A stretch of DNA of 64,000 nucleotides, taken from NCBI GenBank assembly GCA_029204225.1, contig CM055108.1:15152722-15216721 (forward strand), written 5' to 3'. Source of the DNA: Diphasiastrum complanatum (taxonomy: Eukaryota; Streptophyta; Lycopodiopsida; Lycopodiales; Lycopodiaceae). Made by a program: the position numbers and the translations under genes. Position 1 is the stretch's first letter; each line of letters begins with the position of its first letter. Under the pieces are notes generated by a model. It was not told where the DNA came from, searched no databases, and was given only the letters and a program-made list of their open reading frames with translations. Of the stretch, positions 54,701 through 64,000 are shown one piece after another.

Positions 54701-56035
54701 TTTCAAAAAGTGTTTATTCAAATGAAATTTAGACTGATGAACTTTGAAAAGTCAACCTCTAAGTCTAAAACGAGTTTTGGCCTCAATATGCCAAATATGG
54801 AAGTATTGCAAAATGTGATGAAACTAGTTGAATCTTTCACACAACCTGAAGGATACGTTCTGGAAGATATGATGTCTGTAAACTCCACAAAGCACTTTAC
54901 GGCTCAAAACAGTTTGTCAGAGCTTGGTTTCAGAGGATCAACACATTTCGCATCAAACAAGAATTCAAACCAAGCACTGCTGATTGCAACGTCAATTCCA
55001 AGTCAATGCAACAATCCTTCATTATCATCACCTTATACATGGATGATACATTGCTCTTCAGCAACAATACCAATTTGGTCAAGGATTTTTAGCAGATGCT
55101 GTTTTCAGAATTCGACATGACTGATCTGGGTGAAGCTCGCTTCTATCTGGGCATTCAGATCCACAGAGACAGAGCGAGACGACTGATTTACATCACTCAA
55201 CAAAGGTATCTTCACAATGTTCTTAACAGATACAATCTAATGAATTATAAATTAGCACTCACCGATGGATCCAGGCCTGCATTTGTCAAAGGACCAATGT
55301 CCCCAGACCAAGTAGGAAGAGGAGCAGATGAGAGAGTATTCTTATCGATCGATACTTGGATCTCTCATGTATGCAATGGTCTGTACAAGACTAGATATCT
55401 CTTTTGCAGTAAGCTCACTTAGCGAATATATGGCTAATCCTAGCATAACCCATTGGAAGGCTCTCATAAGAGTCATGAGGTATATTCGAGCTACCATGGA
55501 TCAGTGCATCTACTATGGAGATGTCAGCAACAACAATCTTCATCAGCTCAGTGGATATTCTGATGCAAGCTGGGGAGGAGATGTAGACAATCGTAAGTCC
55601 ACATCTGGATTTACATTCTTCTTCAACGGCGGTCCTATCTCATGGAACAGTCGTACACAAACCTCTATCGCACTTTCTTCTACAGAAGCAAAATACATTG
55701 TTGCTTCTCAATCTATTAAGAAAGCATTTTGGTTGAGAAATTTACTGTCAAACATTAATTTGTATCAGTACAACCCTACAATTTTATTCTATGATAGTCA
55801 GAGTGCTATTGCCTTATCGGCCAATCCCAGATTTCACTCTAGGAGTAAGCACATTGAAATCAGATATCACTACATCAAGGGCAAGGTTCTCAACAAGGAG
55901 GTGACCTTAACGTACTGCAAAATGCAGGACATGGTTGCAGATATATTCACGAAGGCATTAAGTGTTAATGCACACAACAAATTTTGTGCATTGCTCAGTC
56001 TGAAGATCAAGGCATTCACGGATCCAGATTAAGAG
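54700..56035 (+). pseudogene. Copia reverse transcriptase and RNase H
   Basis: Plus-strand pieces in three frames carry FTQPEGYVLED, VCKLHKALYGSKQF, IIITLYMDDTLLFSNNTNLV (Y-M-D-D box), FDMTDLGEARFYLGIQIHRD, YRSILGSLMYAMVCTRLDIS, LSGYSDASWGGDVDNRKSTS, IALSSTEAKYIVASQS and FHSRSKHIEIRYHYIKGKVL, ending MQDMVADIFTKALS and a stop at 56032. At least three frameshifts are present, but the last 230 residues (55328-56032) are one open frame, so decay is modest. Confidence 0.9.
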
Positions 56036-56305
56036 GGGATGTTGGATTTATCTCCTCTACTCTCCCAGATTCTATTTTAATCTGCCTCCATTCATGCTAC
56101 ATTTTTACTCATGTTGTCACACAGTCTACATATTTACATGTAAAATAAGACATGTGAAAAACTCGACTGTCTGCATAAATATAAGTAAATTTTCACAGGC
56201 AAAAAAGGCGAAAAATGCGACACTGTATTTTTACACGTGATTTGTAACAGGCGAAAAAGATGACATTGCCCTACAAAATGCTGAAGGTGCCCTAGGAAAA
56301 GCGAA
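56036..56305 (+). mobile_element. Partial 3' LTR after the copia RT-RNase H
   Basis: AGAGGGGA (polypurine tract) ends at about 56039 and the LTR begins TGTTGGATTTATCTCC at 56040. It cannot extend far because the pectinesterase stop codon is at 56312, so the gene's 3' UTR overlaps it or the LTR is truncated. Confidence 0.6.
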
Positions 56306-56311
56306 TGCACC

Positions 56312-58301
56312 CTACAAATTAAATCCTAAGGCATTTTGTTTTTCGCAATTAGCAACAGCTTGGCTGGTAATTTGGCTTGACCATGAGAACCTCTGAGCTG
56401 ATCCAGATCCTGGGCCAGTGCATTGATACTCTCCATAGAAGAGAGTTTTGAGAGCAAAGTCTCCAGCCCACTCAAGCCAGCCGGCAGGATTGATCACACT
56501 CCCTTCATAGGATTTGAGAAAGACTGTGCGTGAGTATTCCTTCCATGGCCTGCCCAGATATGTTGGGAAGTTTTGAATCACCTTTCTCAGATTAGAATCT
56601 CCATCCACAACGGAACCTTGAAAGACTAGACCTGTGTTCTGGTTTGGATCGGTTCTCCCTTGTGCAGTGTACGTGTTCTTCTGCTGAGCAAGAGGCACTC
56701 GAGCTAAGAGTGTGGAATCTTGGAAAAGAGCTGCAGCATTTCCAAATATGTAGTCTACTGTGCCGTAGATCATGCACTGTCTGTAAAATTGACGCTGTGA
56801 GTGCGTGTACAGAGTATCTTGATAGCCTTCAAAAGAGCATTTGTAGAAAGCTGCTTGATCTGCACCAACTCTTAGAGCTACTGCTTGATGTTTTGCTGCA
56901 CCTGCGGTGTTGCGGAATGTAATATCCCGAGCAAGAAACCCGTTGCCCGTCACAGCTACAAGAACGGTAGAAGACTCAGCTTTTATGAAAAGCTTAACTA
57001 TAGAAGGAAATCTGCTAGATCCAATATGGTAACAAAAAACAGAACCTTGCATGAGCATAGAAAGAACAAACATAATCGGCAGCCAAGTCTAAAGGTTAAG
57101 AAAATCCAATGCCCTGGAAGATTACGAAAATCGATATATCTGAGCAGTTTAGAGACTAGGAAGATCTTAGAGTGTATGTTAAGTGAGTCGGTTCAATGGC
57201 AATGGAAACGGGCTGGTACATGCTTTTGCAGCACCTTCTGCAGGTCTGTTGATGCTCGGAGAGCTGGTTATTTAAAACGAATCAACAAGTGTCTTACCTA
57301 CAGTTGCAGAAGTGAATGTGGTTGCTCCATCGACCACGTTCTTGTTACCAGATATGATTGTCTGGCCAATCCCATCTCCAACAAACATCAGATTGGTTTT
57401 GGATTTGGAAACATCGACGTTTTCGAGGTAGACTCCGCCTTTAATGTAGATTGTGTATCTTTTCTTGCTCTTTATTGGGGCTGCATCGACCGCATCTTGA
57501 ATCTTCGAGTAATGTCCACTCCCATCCTTTGAAACGATGACGTCTCCCATAAAAAGAGCAGGATCTTCTAGATGTCTCGCGACATCTGATTTAAGCCATG
57601 TCGGAGGAGTGGTATATTTCAAGCTTATTTCTTCTGGTGATGAGTAGAGTGAGACCACAAATGTCAGCGCGATGCTAAGAAGCTTTTCCGCTGGAATTCC
57701 CAGCAAATGCGTCAAGCCCATCGATGCATGTAGTATGATAGGTCATCGAAGCGCTCACCCAGGTATGGATGTCCCAAAGAGCTGCATAAGATAGCATCTG
57801 ATTGAAATCTGATAGGGCTTCCAGAGCGCTATGGATAAGATCCGATGCGTCTCCAAGAACTTCAACACAGTCACGCAAGGCTGCAACCTCTCTTGTCTCC
57901 ACCTTCGCACTATTTGCACGATTCTGAGATCCTGCATGCAGAAGTCCTGAAAGATAATGCAGCTCTTTCACACCCTTTAGAGCAGCTCTCATGGATTTGC
58001 CTACCAAACCCACATGACTATTCTTCTTCACCACGCTCTGGATGTCTGAAGCAAAGCTTGAGAGAGACGAGATGCAAAATTCAGGGTACCGTGACAGCTT
58101 ACACAGTTCCACATACGATGGAGGTGATCCTACATGAACTCCACCCTGATGCAGAACATCGTAGCTGGGATAGATGACTGTAACGCACATCACAAATGCT
58201 AGAAGAACTATAACAGAAGTGGAGGCTATGATGCAGCCTTTTTTGCTTCTGGGCGGTTCATCACTCGATCCAACAAGAAAATAATGTCTGTTAGAACTCA
58301 T
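56312..58301 (-). pseudogene. Pectinesterase with N-terminal inhibitor domain, one frameshift
   Basis: Pectin methylesterases remove methyl groups from cell-wall homogalacturonan. Exons 58301-57298 and 56955-56312 join at GT-AG (gtaaga, ttgtag). The first starts MSSNRHYFLVGSSDEPPRSK with a membrane anchor (residues about 22-43), then an inhibitor-like PMEI domain with YVELCKLSRYPEFCISSL. The catalytic domain has DGSGHYSKIQDAVDAAP, GGVYLENVD, QAVALRVGADQAAFYKCSFE, GYQDTLYTHS, YGTVDYIFGNAAALF and LGRPWKEYSRTVF, so the Gln, both Asp and Arg of the active site are intact. The first frame hits TAG at 57675-57677 and the catalytic frame is shifted by one base; the change lies between about 57678 and 57700. 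Without it the protein would be about 548 residues, normal for the family. The RRLL-type processing motif is absent (WLKSDVARHLED instead). Pseudogene, or a base error. Confidence 0.9.
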
Positions 58302-59300
58302 TGCTTCTTCCTGGTTTGGTCACTACCATAGAATGCAAATTACCACTGAGCAGAAAGCACACGAGATATAGAATTGCTGCCTTCCAAACATTGTTGGCAG
58401 TCGCTCCACTTTATAGCTTCCAATAGGACACATTCTTCTCGTGATCGAAACTCGAAATATACATACGATGTGGTCCAATGTGACTGCAGCTGAGGAAGAA
58501 GAAGGAAGACTAGCAGATCATCTAGATCTGACACATGCTGCCACCCCCTGCCAAACTATTAACGTGTAGGATTTATCTGCTTTCGTTCCTCTAAATCAAT
58601 ATAAGGAAAATTCATTCAATATATCGAGAATCATGACTACTAAGAGAGAAGAGGGGTGCTATTAAAATATGTTTTTTCACCCACATATGCTTTCTTTTTT
58701 GCAAGGATAAGGATTAAGTTTTATGCATACATCATCAATTACGAAGTCAATCTCAAAAAGAGATGCAGACTTGTCACTTACTAGACTCCTAAAGCAACAC
58801 GGAAATGATAAATCGCAAGGATTTTTTAGTAATGAATTTTATATAAACAACGAGTAGCTGTTAATGGCAGCCTGCTTAACATCAGTGATCAGATTATCAG
58901 CCTTATCCTTCAGTCGTAGAAATTTAGCTTGGAAAACTTTGAAAGCTCCCCAGCCTGTATGTGTGTGTGATGCCAGGCTCTAACTAGATGCTGTAAACAC
59001 AAAATTATGATTGGTTTTTGTTGTATGTGACGCTGAGTAGGAAAAAATTAAAGTAAAACTTTGTGTTATTTCTCTTCTGCTTGTTTAGCAGTGAATGAAG
59101 CATGTCTAGATCAAATTGCTGAGTACAGATCTCAGCTCAAGTCTGGACACCGCTACCAAATCTCCCCAGGGGCCAGGAATCTTCCGAATCAGGATTATGC
59201 TGATGTCTAGGTCCTGGACAGGCTTTATGTACTAATGCCCATATGGCGTGACACTCTGTTATTAGTTAGCGTCTATTGTTTGATGCACCTGACATGGAAA
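58302..59300. other. Region upstream of the pectinesterase
   Basis: Should include promoter and 5' UTR of the minus-strand gene. A weak TATA-like stretch lies near 58600. Nothing else was recognised. Confidence 0.3.
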
Positions 59301-59308
59301 GTGTCATA

Positions 59309-59505
59309 AAAAAGCTCATCCAAGGGTACACATTATGTGTGTGTGTGAGAGAGAGGGAGAGAGAGCGCACTGGCATTTATGCAAAAAAATGCTCATCCAA
59401 GGGTACACATTAGGAGAGAGAGAGAATGTGTGTTCTTAAATGCCAAAAAATGCTCATCCAAGGGTACACATTAGGAGAGAGAGAGAGAGAGAGAATGTGT
59501 GTTCT
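59309..59505. repeat. Tandem repeat with embedded (GA)n tracts, three units
   Basis: Three units each begin GCTCATCCAAGGGTACACATTA (59314, 59391, 59452) and contain GA tracts of different length followed by AATGTGTGTTCTT. Spacings of 77 and 61 bases differ by the GA/GT tract length. Confidence 0.9.
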
Positions 59506-59954
59506 TGTGTGTTTGATGGTATTAGTAGCATTGCTTCCCTAAAACTTATAATCCCTTAATCCCTGAAAAAAAGCCTACAAGATTTTTAATTCACCTATTA
59601 ATTTTCTTTTTTTAAGTTTTCATAACTTAGATGTTTAAGCACTTATAGGTTATGAGCTTATCAAATAGTATTCTATAGGTTTCAATTTTCATATAAATTG
59701 GTAATCAATTTTTTTTTGGTTTCAAATTTTAGGAGTAATCAGTTTGGCTCCCACTTTAATACATTTTTTTAGTGGCCCATAATAAAGTTTTAACAAAGTG
59801 CATGCCATTTTACTTGTTGTTAAACACAAAGAACATACAATTATTGCTTAATCATTCTAATATGTATGAATATGCACAAATTTAACATTGTGATATTAAT
59901 TATTGCATTATCATTTCTGAGTTTATAATTGTTCTCTGTTTTTTTTTAAATCTT

Positions 59955-60115
59955 GCCTTCCAAATCATGCATCTCAATTTGGCAAAATAATACAAATTTA
60001 CATTAATAAATCATTTTGTTGACTTAATAAAGCCTTCCAAATCATGCATCTCAATTTGCTTGATGGCAAAGTAATACAAATTTACATTAATAAATCGTTT
60101 TGTTGACTTAATAAA
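59955..60115. repeat. Tandem duplication of a 77-84-bp unit
   Basis: Copies at 59955-60031 and 60032-60115, both from GCCTTCCAAATCATGCATCT to TTGTTGACTTAATAAA. The second has a 7-base insertion (CTTGATG) and two substitutions. Confidence 0.9.
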
Positions 60116-60634
60116 ACTATCTATATAAACGTAAAGCTTTATATGAATCTACCTACTTTACGACACATAAATTTTTTGGATTTCAGAAAAGCTGTCAATT
60201 TTTTTAAAGTCAGTTTATTGTAAGTTTTTTATGAAGTTAGTTTTAAGAGAAAGATGCTAGTTCCATTCCTATACTTTGCCAGCTTTCTCGAACATTGACC
60301 TAAAGTTTGAATCTATTGAAATCCTAATGAAAAAGGATAAATGCCTTGTAAAACTGTATAAAAATTTGAGATGTCTTGAATTTGTCTTTTTTAGCCTTCT
60401 CCTTACGATTTTGTAGGCTTTTGGCCCATGAGTTGCTAAAAAGCCTACAGAAAATTCTTTTATTAGGTTTTATGTTAGGTTGAAAAAAACGATTTCCGCA
60501 GGCACTCATGGCAATGCTACTCTCTCACATAATCTGCACCTTTGGATGGACATCTTCTTGTACTTGGCATTAAAGTGTGTTCTTACAGGAGGATTATACA
60601 AGGAGTATTTTTATTATTATTAGTCTACCAAGCA

Positions 60635-61078
60635 TGACTCTAGGAAATAGACTAGGGTTTCATTTTAGGCCAAAAAGGCTGAGTTAACTTCCTTATTACA
60701 TGCTGGAAATCCACCTAACTTCAAGAAGGAAGTCAAATTTGCTATGTATTCCAAGCTCCCATAGTGAGAAGATAAAATTTTTGGAGCTCATTGGCAATCT
60801 CAAGCTAGTTCACAATGTACATTGAGTTTTTGTGATCCAAATGAAACCAAATCAATTTCTACTTGTTTCTCAAGTTGAAGGCCATACTACAGCCTGTAGT
60901 ACACACATGTGGACTTGGATTTCAATGTTGATCAATGCTTTTGATTGTTAATGCTTGTTGTTTGTCAAATTGCCAATCTAGATCAACTTTTTTGATAGAT
61001 TGTTAAGCAAGTACATAATCACTCTTGTGGATATTTGAATCCATTTATGGTCCAAAAGTTACTGTACTTTTATAATTA
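60635..61078 (+). mobile_element. Copia family A LTR copy, 5'-truncated
   Basis: Matches the reverse complement of 49917-50380 closely through the shared TAGTACACAC block and the final GTACTTTTA. The first 250 bp or so of the LTR are missing. No primer site or coding sequence follows, so it is a solo fragment. Confidence 0.75.
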
Positions 61079-61276
61079 TGGAATAGAAAACAAGTAAAAA
61101 TTACAATACAATGCTACCACATAGACATAGCTTGATTGTACCAATCCATATTCATATCAATGAAAATCCCACAGATGGATTGTATACAAGTAATATTTTA
61201 TCCATATTTTGATGATAATATGTACATGTTTATGTATATTTGAATTGTAATAAAAATAAAATTTCTATTCAGTATT

Positions 61277-62000
61277 TTTTTCTATATTTTCTTCTATAGC
61301 AAGAGAAGCATAAGATAAAATTGCTTGCTCTTGCACTATTTCCGGATTAGGAGTTTGATAGAGCACAATCTCCTGTCCTGATAGTTGCACTTCCTCTTCA
61401 CTGGGAAGGACGTGTATGGATCCATTGATTATAAATTATTTGCTTTCTGAACAATCTGAAAGGTTATCAAAGCACGGACATTTTATTTTATTGACAATTT
61501 TAATCATGCAATAAAAAGTAAGTAATAAACTACTATTAACATATTGAAATTAGTATATATTTTATAACAATGTTAATTAAAATAAAATCACTAATCGCAT
61601 AACCACCAAAATAAGAAAAAATAGTATTTATTTTTGTATTTTAGTGTATTCGAATGGAGAATCATCGTTTAATGATTCTTCATCTGGAATTCATATGAGA
61701 TGTCTACAATACATAGTGTGTAGGGTCTTTTCTTTAAAAATTTGTTGATTTCTTTGCAATCGTCTTTTTCAATAGTATAGAAACATGGCAGATCATGACG
61801 TTCTTGGGGAGGTAGGTCTCTGTTTGATCTTTCTTCACAACAGTCTCACCTCGTGCAATCCGCTCCTTGTTTTTCTTTTCTACCTTAGCCTTCAAAACGT
61901 GTCTCTTAAATTGCTCTAGAAAGACTTTTTTTTTTTCTTTAGGGCTCTGAAAAAAGAATAAGCTATGCTTAGCATGGAATAACCAAAATTAAAAACATAA
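61277..62000 (-). pseudogene. Unrecognised coding-like minus-strand pieces
   Basis: Three short stretches look like protein rather than chance. The first, after a tttttcag acceptor-like site (about 61950), is lysine-rich (FLEQFKRHVLKAKVEKKNKE). The second, in another frame, reads HDLPCFYTIEKDDCKEINKF and RRPYTLCIVD-like sequence to a stop near 61680. The third, 61430-61277, reads SEEEVQLSGQEIVLYQTPNP and ends TAG. No family is recognised. They could be exons or a decayed transposon gene. Confidence 0.25.
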
Positions 62001-63900
62001 CTTAATTATAAAATACCTATACTAAGCATGGATAAAGTGAATACCATGTCTCTAAATAAAATAAAAAGGGAGTTAATGCTTCATTCTTACTACTCAGAGG
62101 ATAAAGCCTCTAGCACTCCTCAAAATCTTGACAATTCAATCCTGTCAGAAGTGCTTCTTAAACTTTCATAAATAATTTGTGCCTACAAAATATAAAGTGC
62201 ATATGTTAGAATCTTCTTTTAGATTAAAACTTGGATGAATAAGAGAGGTCAAGGAAAAAAATATATTTCCTAAAATAAAAATTACCTCTGAAATTCTTTT
62301 CCCATTTATGCAAGGGAGAGCTGTCCATCAGCAATTCTTGAAAGAACACTTATGATTAATTTTGTTGAATTAATTTCTTACATATTCTTCCACTCGGATA
62401 TTCCCATTTCAGTAGGAATGGGTTTCAATGTCTGAGTGAAAGTTAATTTTTTTGGGGTTTTGCGGCCCCTTGCGCTGGTTGGCCTTTTATTTGAAATTTT
62501 TTCAATTATCAAAAATTTTGTCAACAAGGGCCCAAATCTATAAAAATTATGCAAAGTATTAGAATAAATAAATAAATAAATAATTTTATGCTAAACATAG
62601 GACCTTTGACGATTTAAAAAAGAATTTAGCTTAGGCTGACAAGCATAACAAAAAAAATATCTATGATGAGCATAGCAAATAAAATTTATCTGACCACTAT
62701 GAAATGCTAGCTGATAAAAGTTGTCGTATTTTGTGAGGCTTTGAGCTGGATTCTTTGCATCAAATGGTAGGCCAATCTCTTGCGCACAGAGCGTTTTGAG
62801 CTCTAACTGATTAACATCTCCGACTTTGGAGACTCTGATATATTCTTCATGAAAAAATCAAATTCTTTGGATTACAGTCATTTTCATTCTGTAATCCTGA
62901 TAAATATTATGATCCATACAAGGAGTTTAGCTTCCTCCATCGCGAATCCAGCAAAGGATATGGCACTGATACTTCGGAAGGAAGCTATGTGAGGATATTT
63001 CTGGGATAACTACTTGTGGGCTTGTAAGCTATGAATGCCTCCGAGAACAAGAATATGATAAGAATCAAGATTAGAAAAACAAAATCCGCAACATTGTTGC
63101 ATTCACAAGTGTTAACTATAACTACAAAAGAGGTAACAATGGCTTGCATATGGTCTTTAAATTCTATTTTGAGATTGTGTACATGGGTTTTGTTGGGTTC
63201 TCTAACTTCCATAGGCCTATCTCTAGTATTAGGGTTAGCTGGTGGTTTGTCACATTGATCAATGTCCAAAATTAATGTGGTTTCTCTTATTTTTTTTTTG
63301 TTTTATGGATTTTTTCTCTGACTCTTGCAACATCAAAAGTATCTTGGAGGGGTCTAATAGAAGCATCGGGCAAAATTAATGAAGTTTCAGATTTTGTTTT
63401 TTTTGTACTTTCTTTGGAACAAATTGTTTTGGGGAGTTTAGCTATAGACTTGTTTCGAGATTTGGGCAGTGCCACAGGTCATGAATTCGACTCTATCAAC
63501 CATAATGGCTTTTGGCATTTATATTCCCCAAATTATAACCAAAATTTCAACATCGTCCATTGAGAAGTTAGGCTTGCCCACGGAAATCTTAGAGACAACG
63601 ATGAACGCTTAAAAGAAAAGCCCGCTAGTACTAGACTTCTTTACTATTTTCCATGCTCTAGTTAGGCATGGCACTTCCAACAAGCCTGACAACGGTTTCT
63701 TCAGCAACATAAAAAGCCTGACTAAAGTTGCTAAGCACCATGTTCAAATATTACCGAAAAGAGTTGCTAAAAATATATAATTCCAATTATAACAAACAAA
63801 TAATAATAAATAACTAACAAACAAATATTAACATATACGAATAGCTTGTATATAACAATCAATTACATAATATGTATATTAATATTGTCTTTATAATATT
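62000..63900. other. AT-rich region, nothing recognised
   Basis: Two minus-strand open frames (63475-63287, lysine-rich; 63269-62985) have no recognisable motif and poor evidence of being genes. Confidence 0.4.
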
Positions 63901-63913
63901 ATATGATATGTTT

Positions 63914-63915
<2 letters not shown>

Positions 63916-63945
<30 letters not shown>
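63916..63945. repeat. (TA)n microsatellite
   Basis: About 14 AT/TA dinucleotides in an AT-rich setting near the right edge. Confidence 0.9.
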
Positions 63946-63946
<1 letters not shown>

Positions 63947-64000
63947 TATGTCAAATCAAATGTTGGAATGACAAAGTGGAGCCACAACCCACGCTCAAAG

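Noticed and set aside
46254-56035. A single large plus-strand copia element running from 46.2 to 56.0 kb with nested insertions
   Set aside because: The pre-integrase region appears twice (46931-47030 and 49350-49500) with different sequences, so the plus-strand pieces come from at least two elements.
56885-57532. Plus-strand 215-residue ORF across the pectinesterase
   Set aside because: It is the antisense shadow of the two pectinesterase exons and runs through the intron.
63031-63475. Overlapping ORFs near the right edge
   Set aside because: Opposite strands, low complexity, and no recognisable domain.

Overview
This is nuclear DNA from a land plant. The evidence is spliced genes with GT-AG introns up to about 5.5 kb, plant-type Ty1/copia and Ty3/gypsy retrotransposons with primer sites for tRNA-iMet (TGGTATCAGAGC) and tRNA-Asp, a plant pectin methylesterase, and a plant-style nascent-polypeptide-associated complex alpha subunit. 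Very long introns packed with old transposons, and a relic resembling the DUF7869 transposase-like family, suggest a large-genome seed-free vascular plant such as a fern, or a gymnosperm. That placement is inference; no marker here fixes the species.

Three host genes can be supported. (1) Minus strand, 19367 to 10465: a four-exon gene for a 228-residue, four-helix membrane protein whose layout resembles AGTRAP. Its 5.1-kb first intron carries a deleted Ty3/gypsy element next to a copia fragment. (2) Plus strand, 34875 to 43719: a four-exon NAC-alpha gene (205 residues) with introns of 2.6 and 5.5 kb. The first intron holds an unusual cluster of perfect palindromes. (3) Minus strand, 58301 to 56312: a two-exon pectinesterase with an N-terminal inhibitor domain. 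All catalytic motifs remain, but a one-base frameshift lies between its two domains, so it is a pseudogene or the sequence has an error there.

Most of the rest is a transposon graveyard. At 1-7.6 kb are a gypsy pol remnant, a gypsy LTR with a decayed primer site, a long (CT)n tract, a DUF7869-like relic broken by a single stop codon and frameshifts, two unrecognised coding-like pieces and an LTR copy. At 20.5-34.2 kb is a nest: gypsy pieces, then a minus-strand copia element, split by a 6-kb coding-free LTR element (23633-29592) with 95% identical LTRs and a target duplication, and split again by an LTR-like block (32241 to about 33600). At 46.1-56.3 kb is a second nest of copia fragments in both orientations, including a pol-gag chimeric ORF, an element flanked by inverted LTR ends, and at least two LTR families.

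The host genes are housekeeping or cell-wall genes with no visible functional link to each other. NAC-alpha is the only one with a readable promoter signature: paired GGCCCA boxes and (GA)n tracts directly downstream of the truncated copia LTR. I found no rRNA, tRNA or CRISPR array. No complete new biological system is evident; the most unusual structures are the palindrome cluster at 35.4 kb, the coding-free LTR element, the inverted-LTR element at 47-49 kb and the unrecognised divergent coding pieces at 5.7-6.9 kb.
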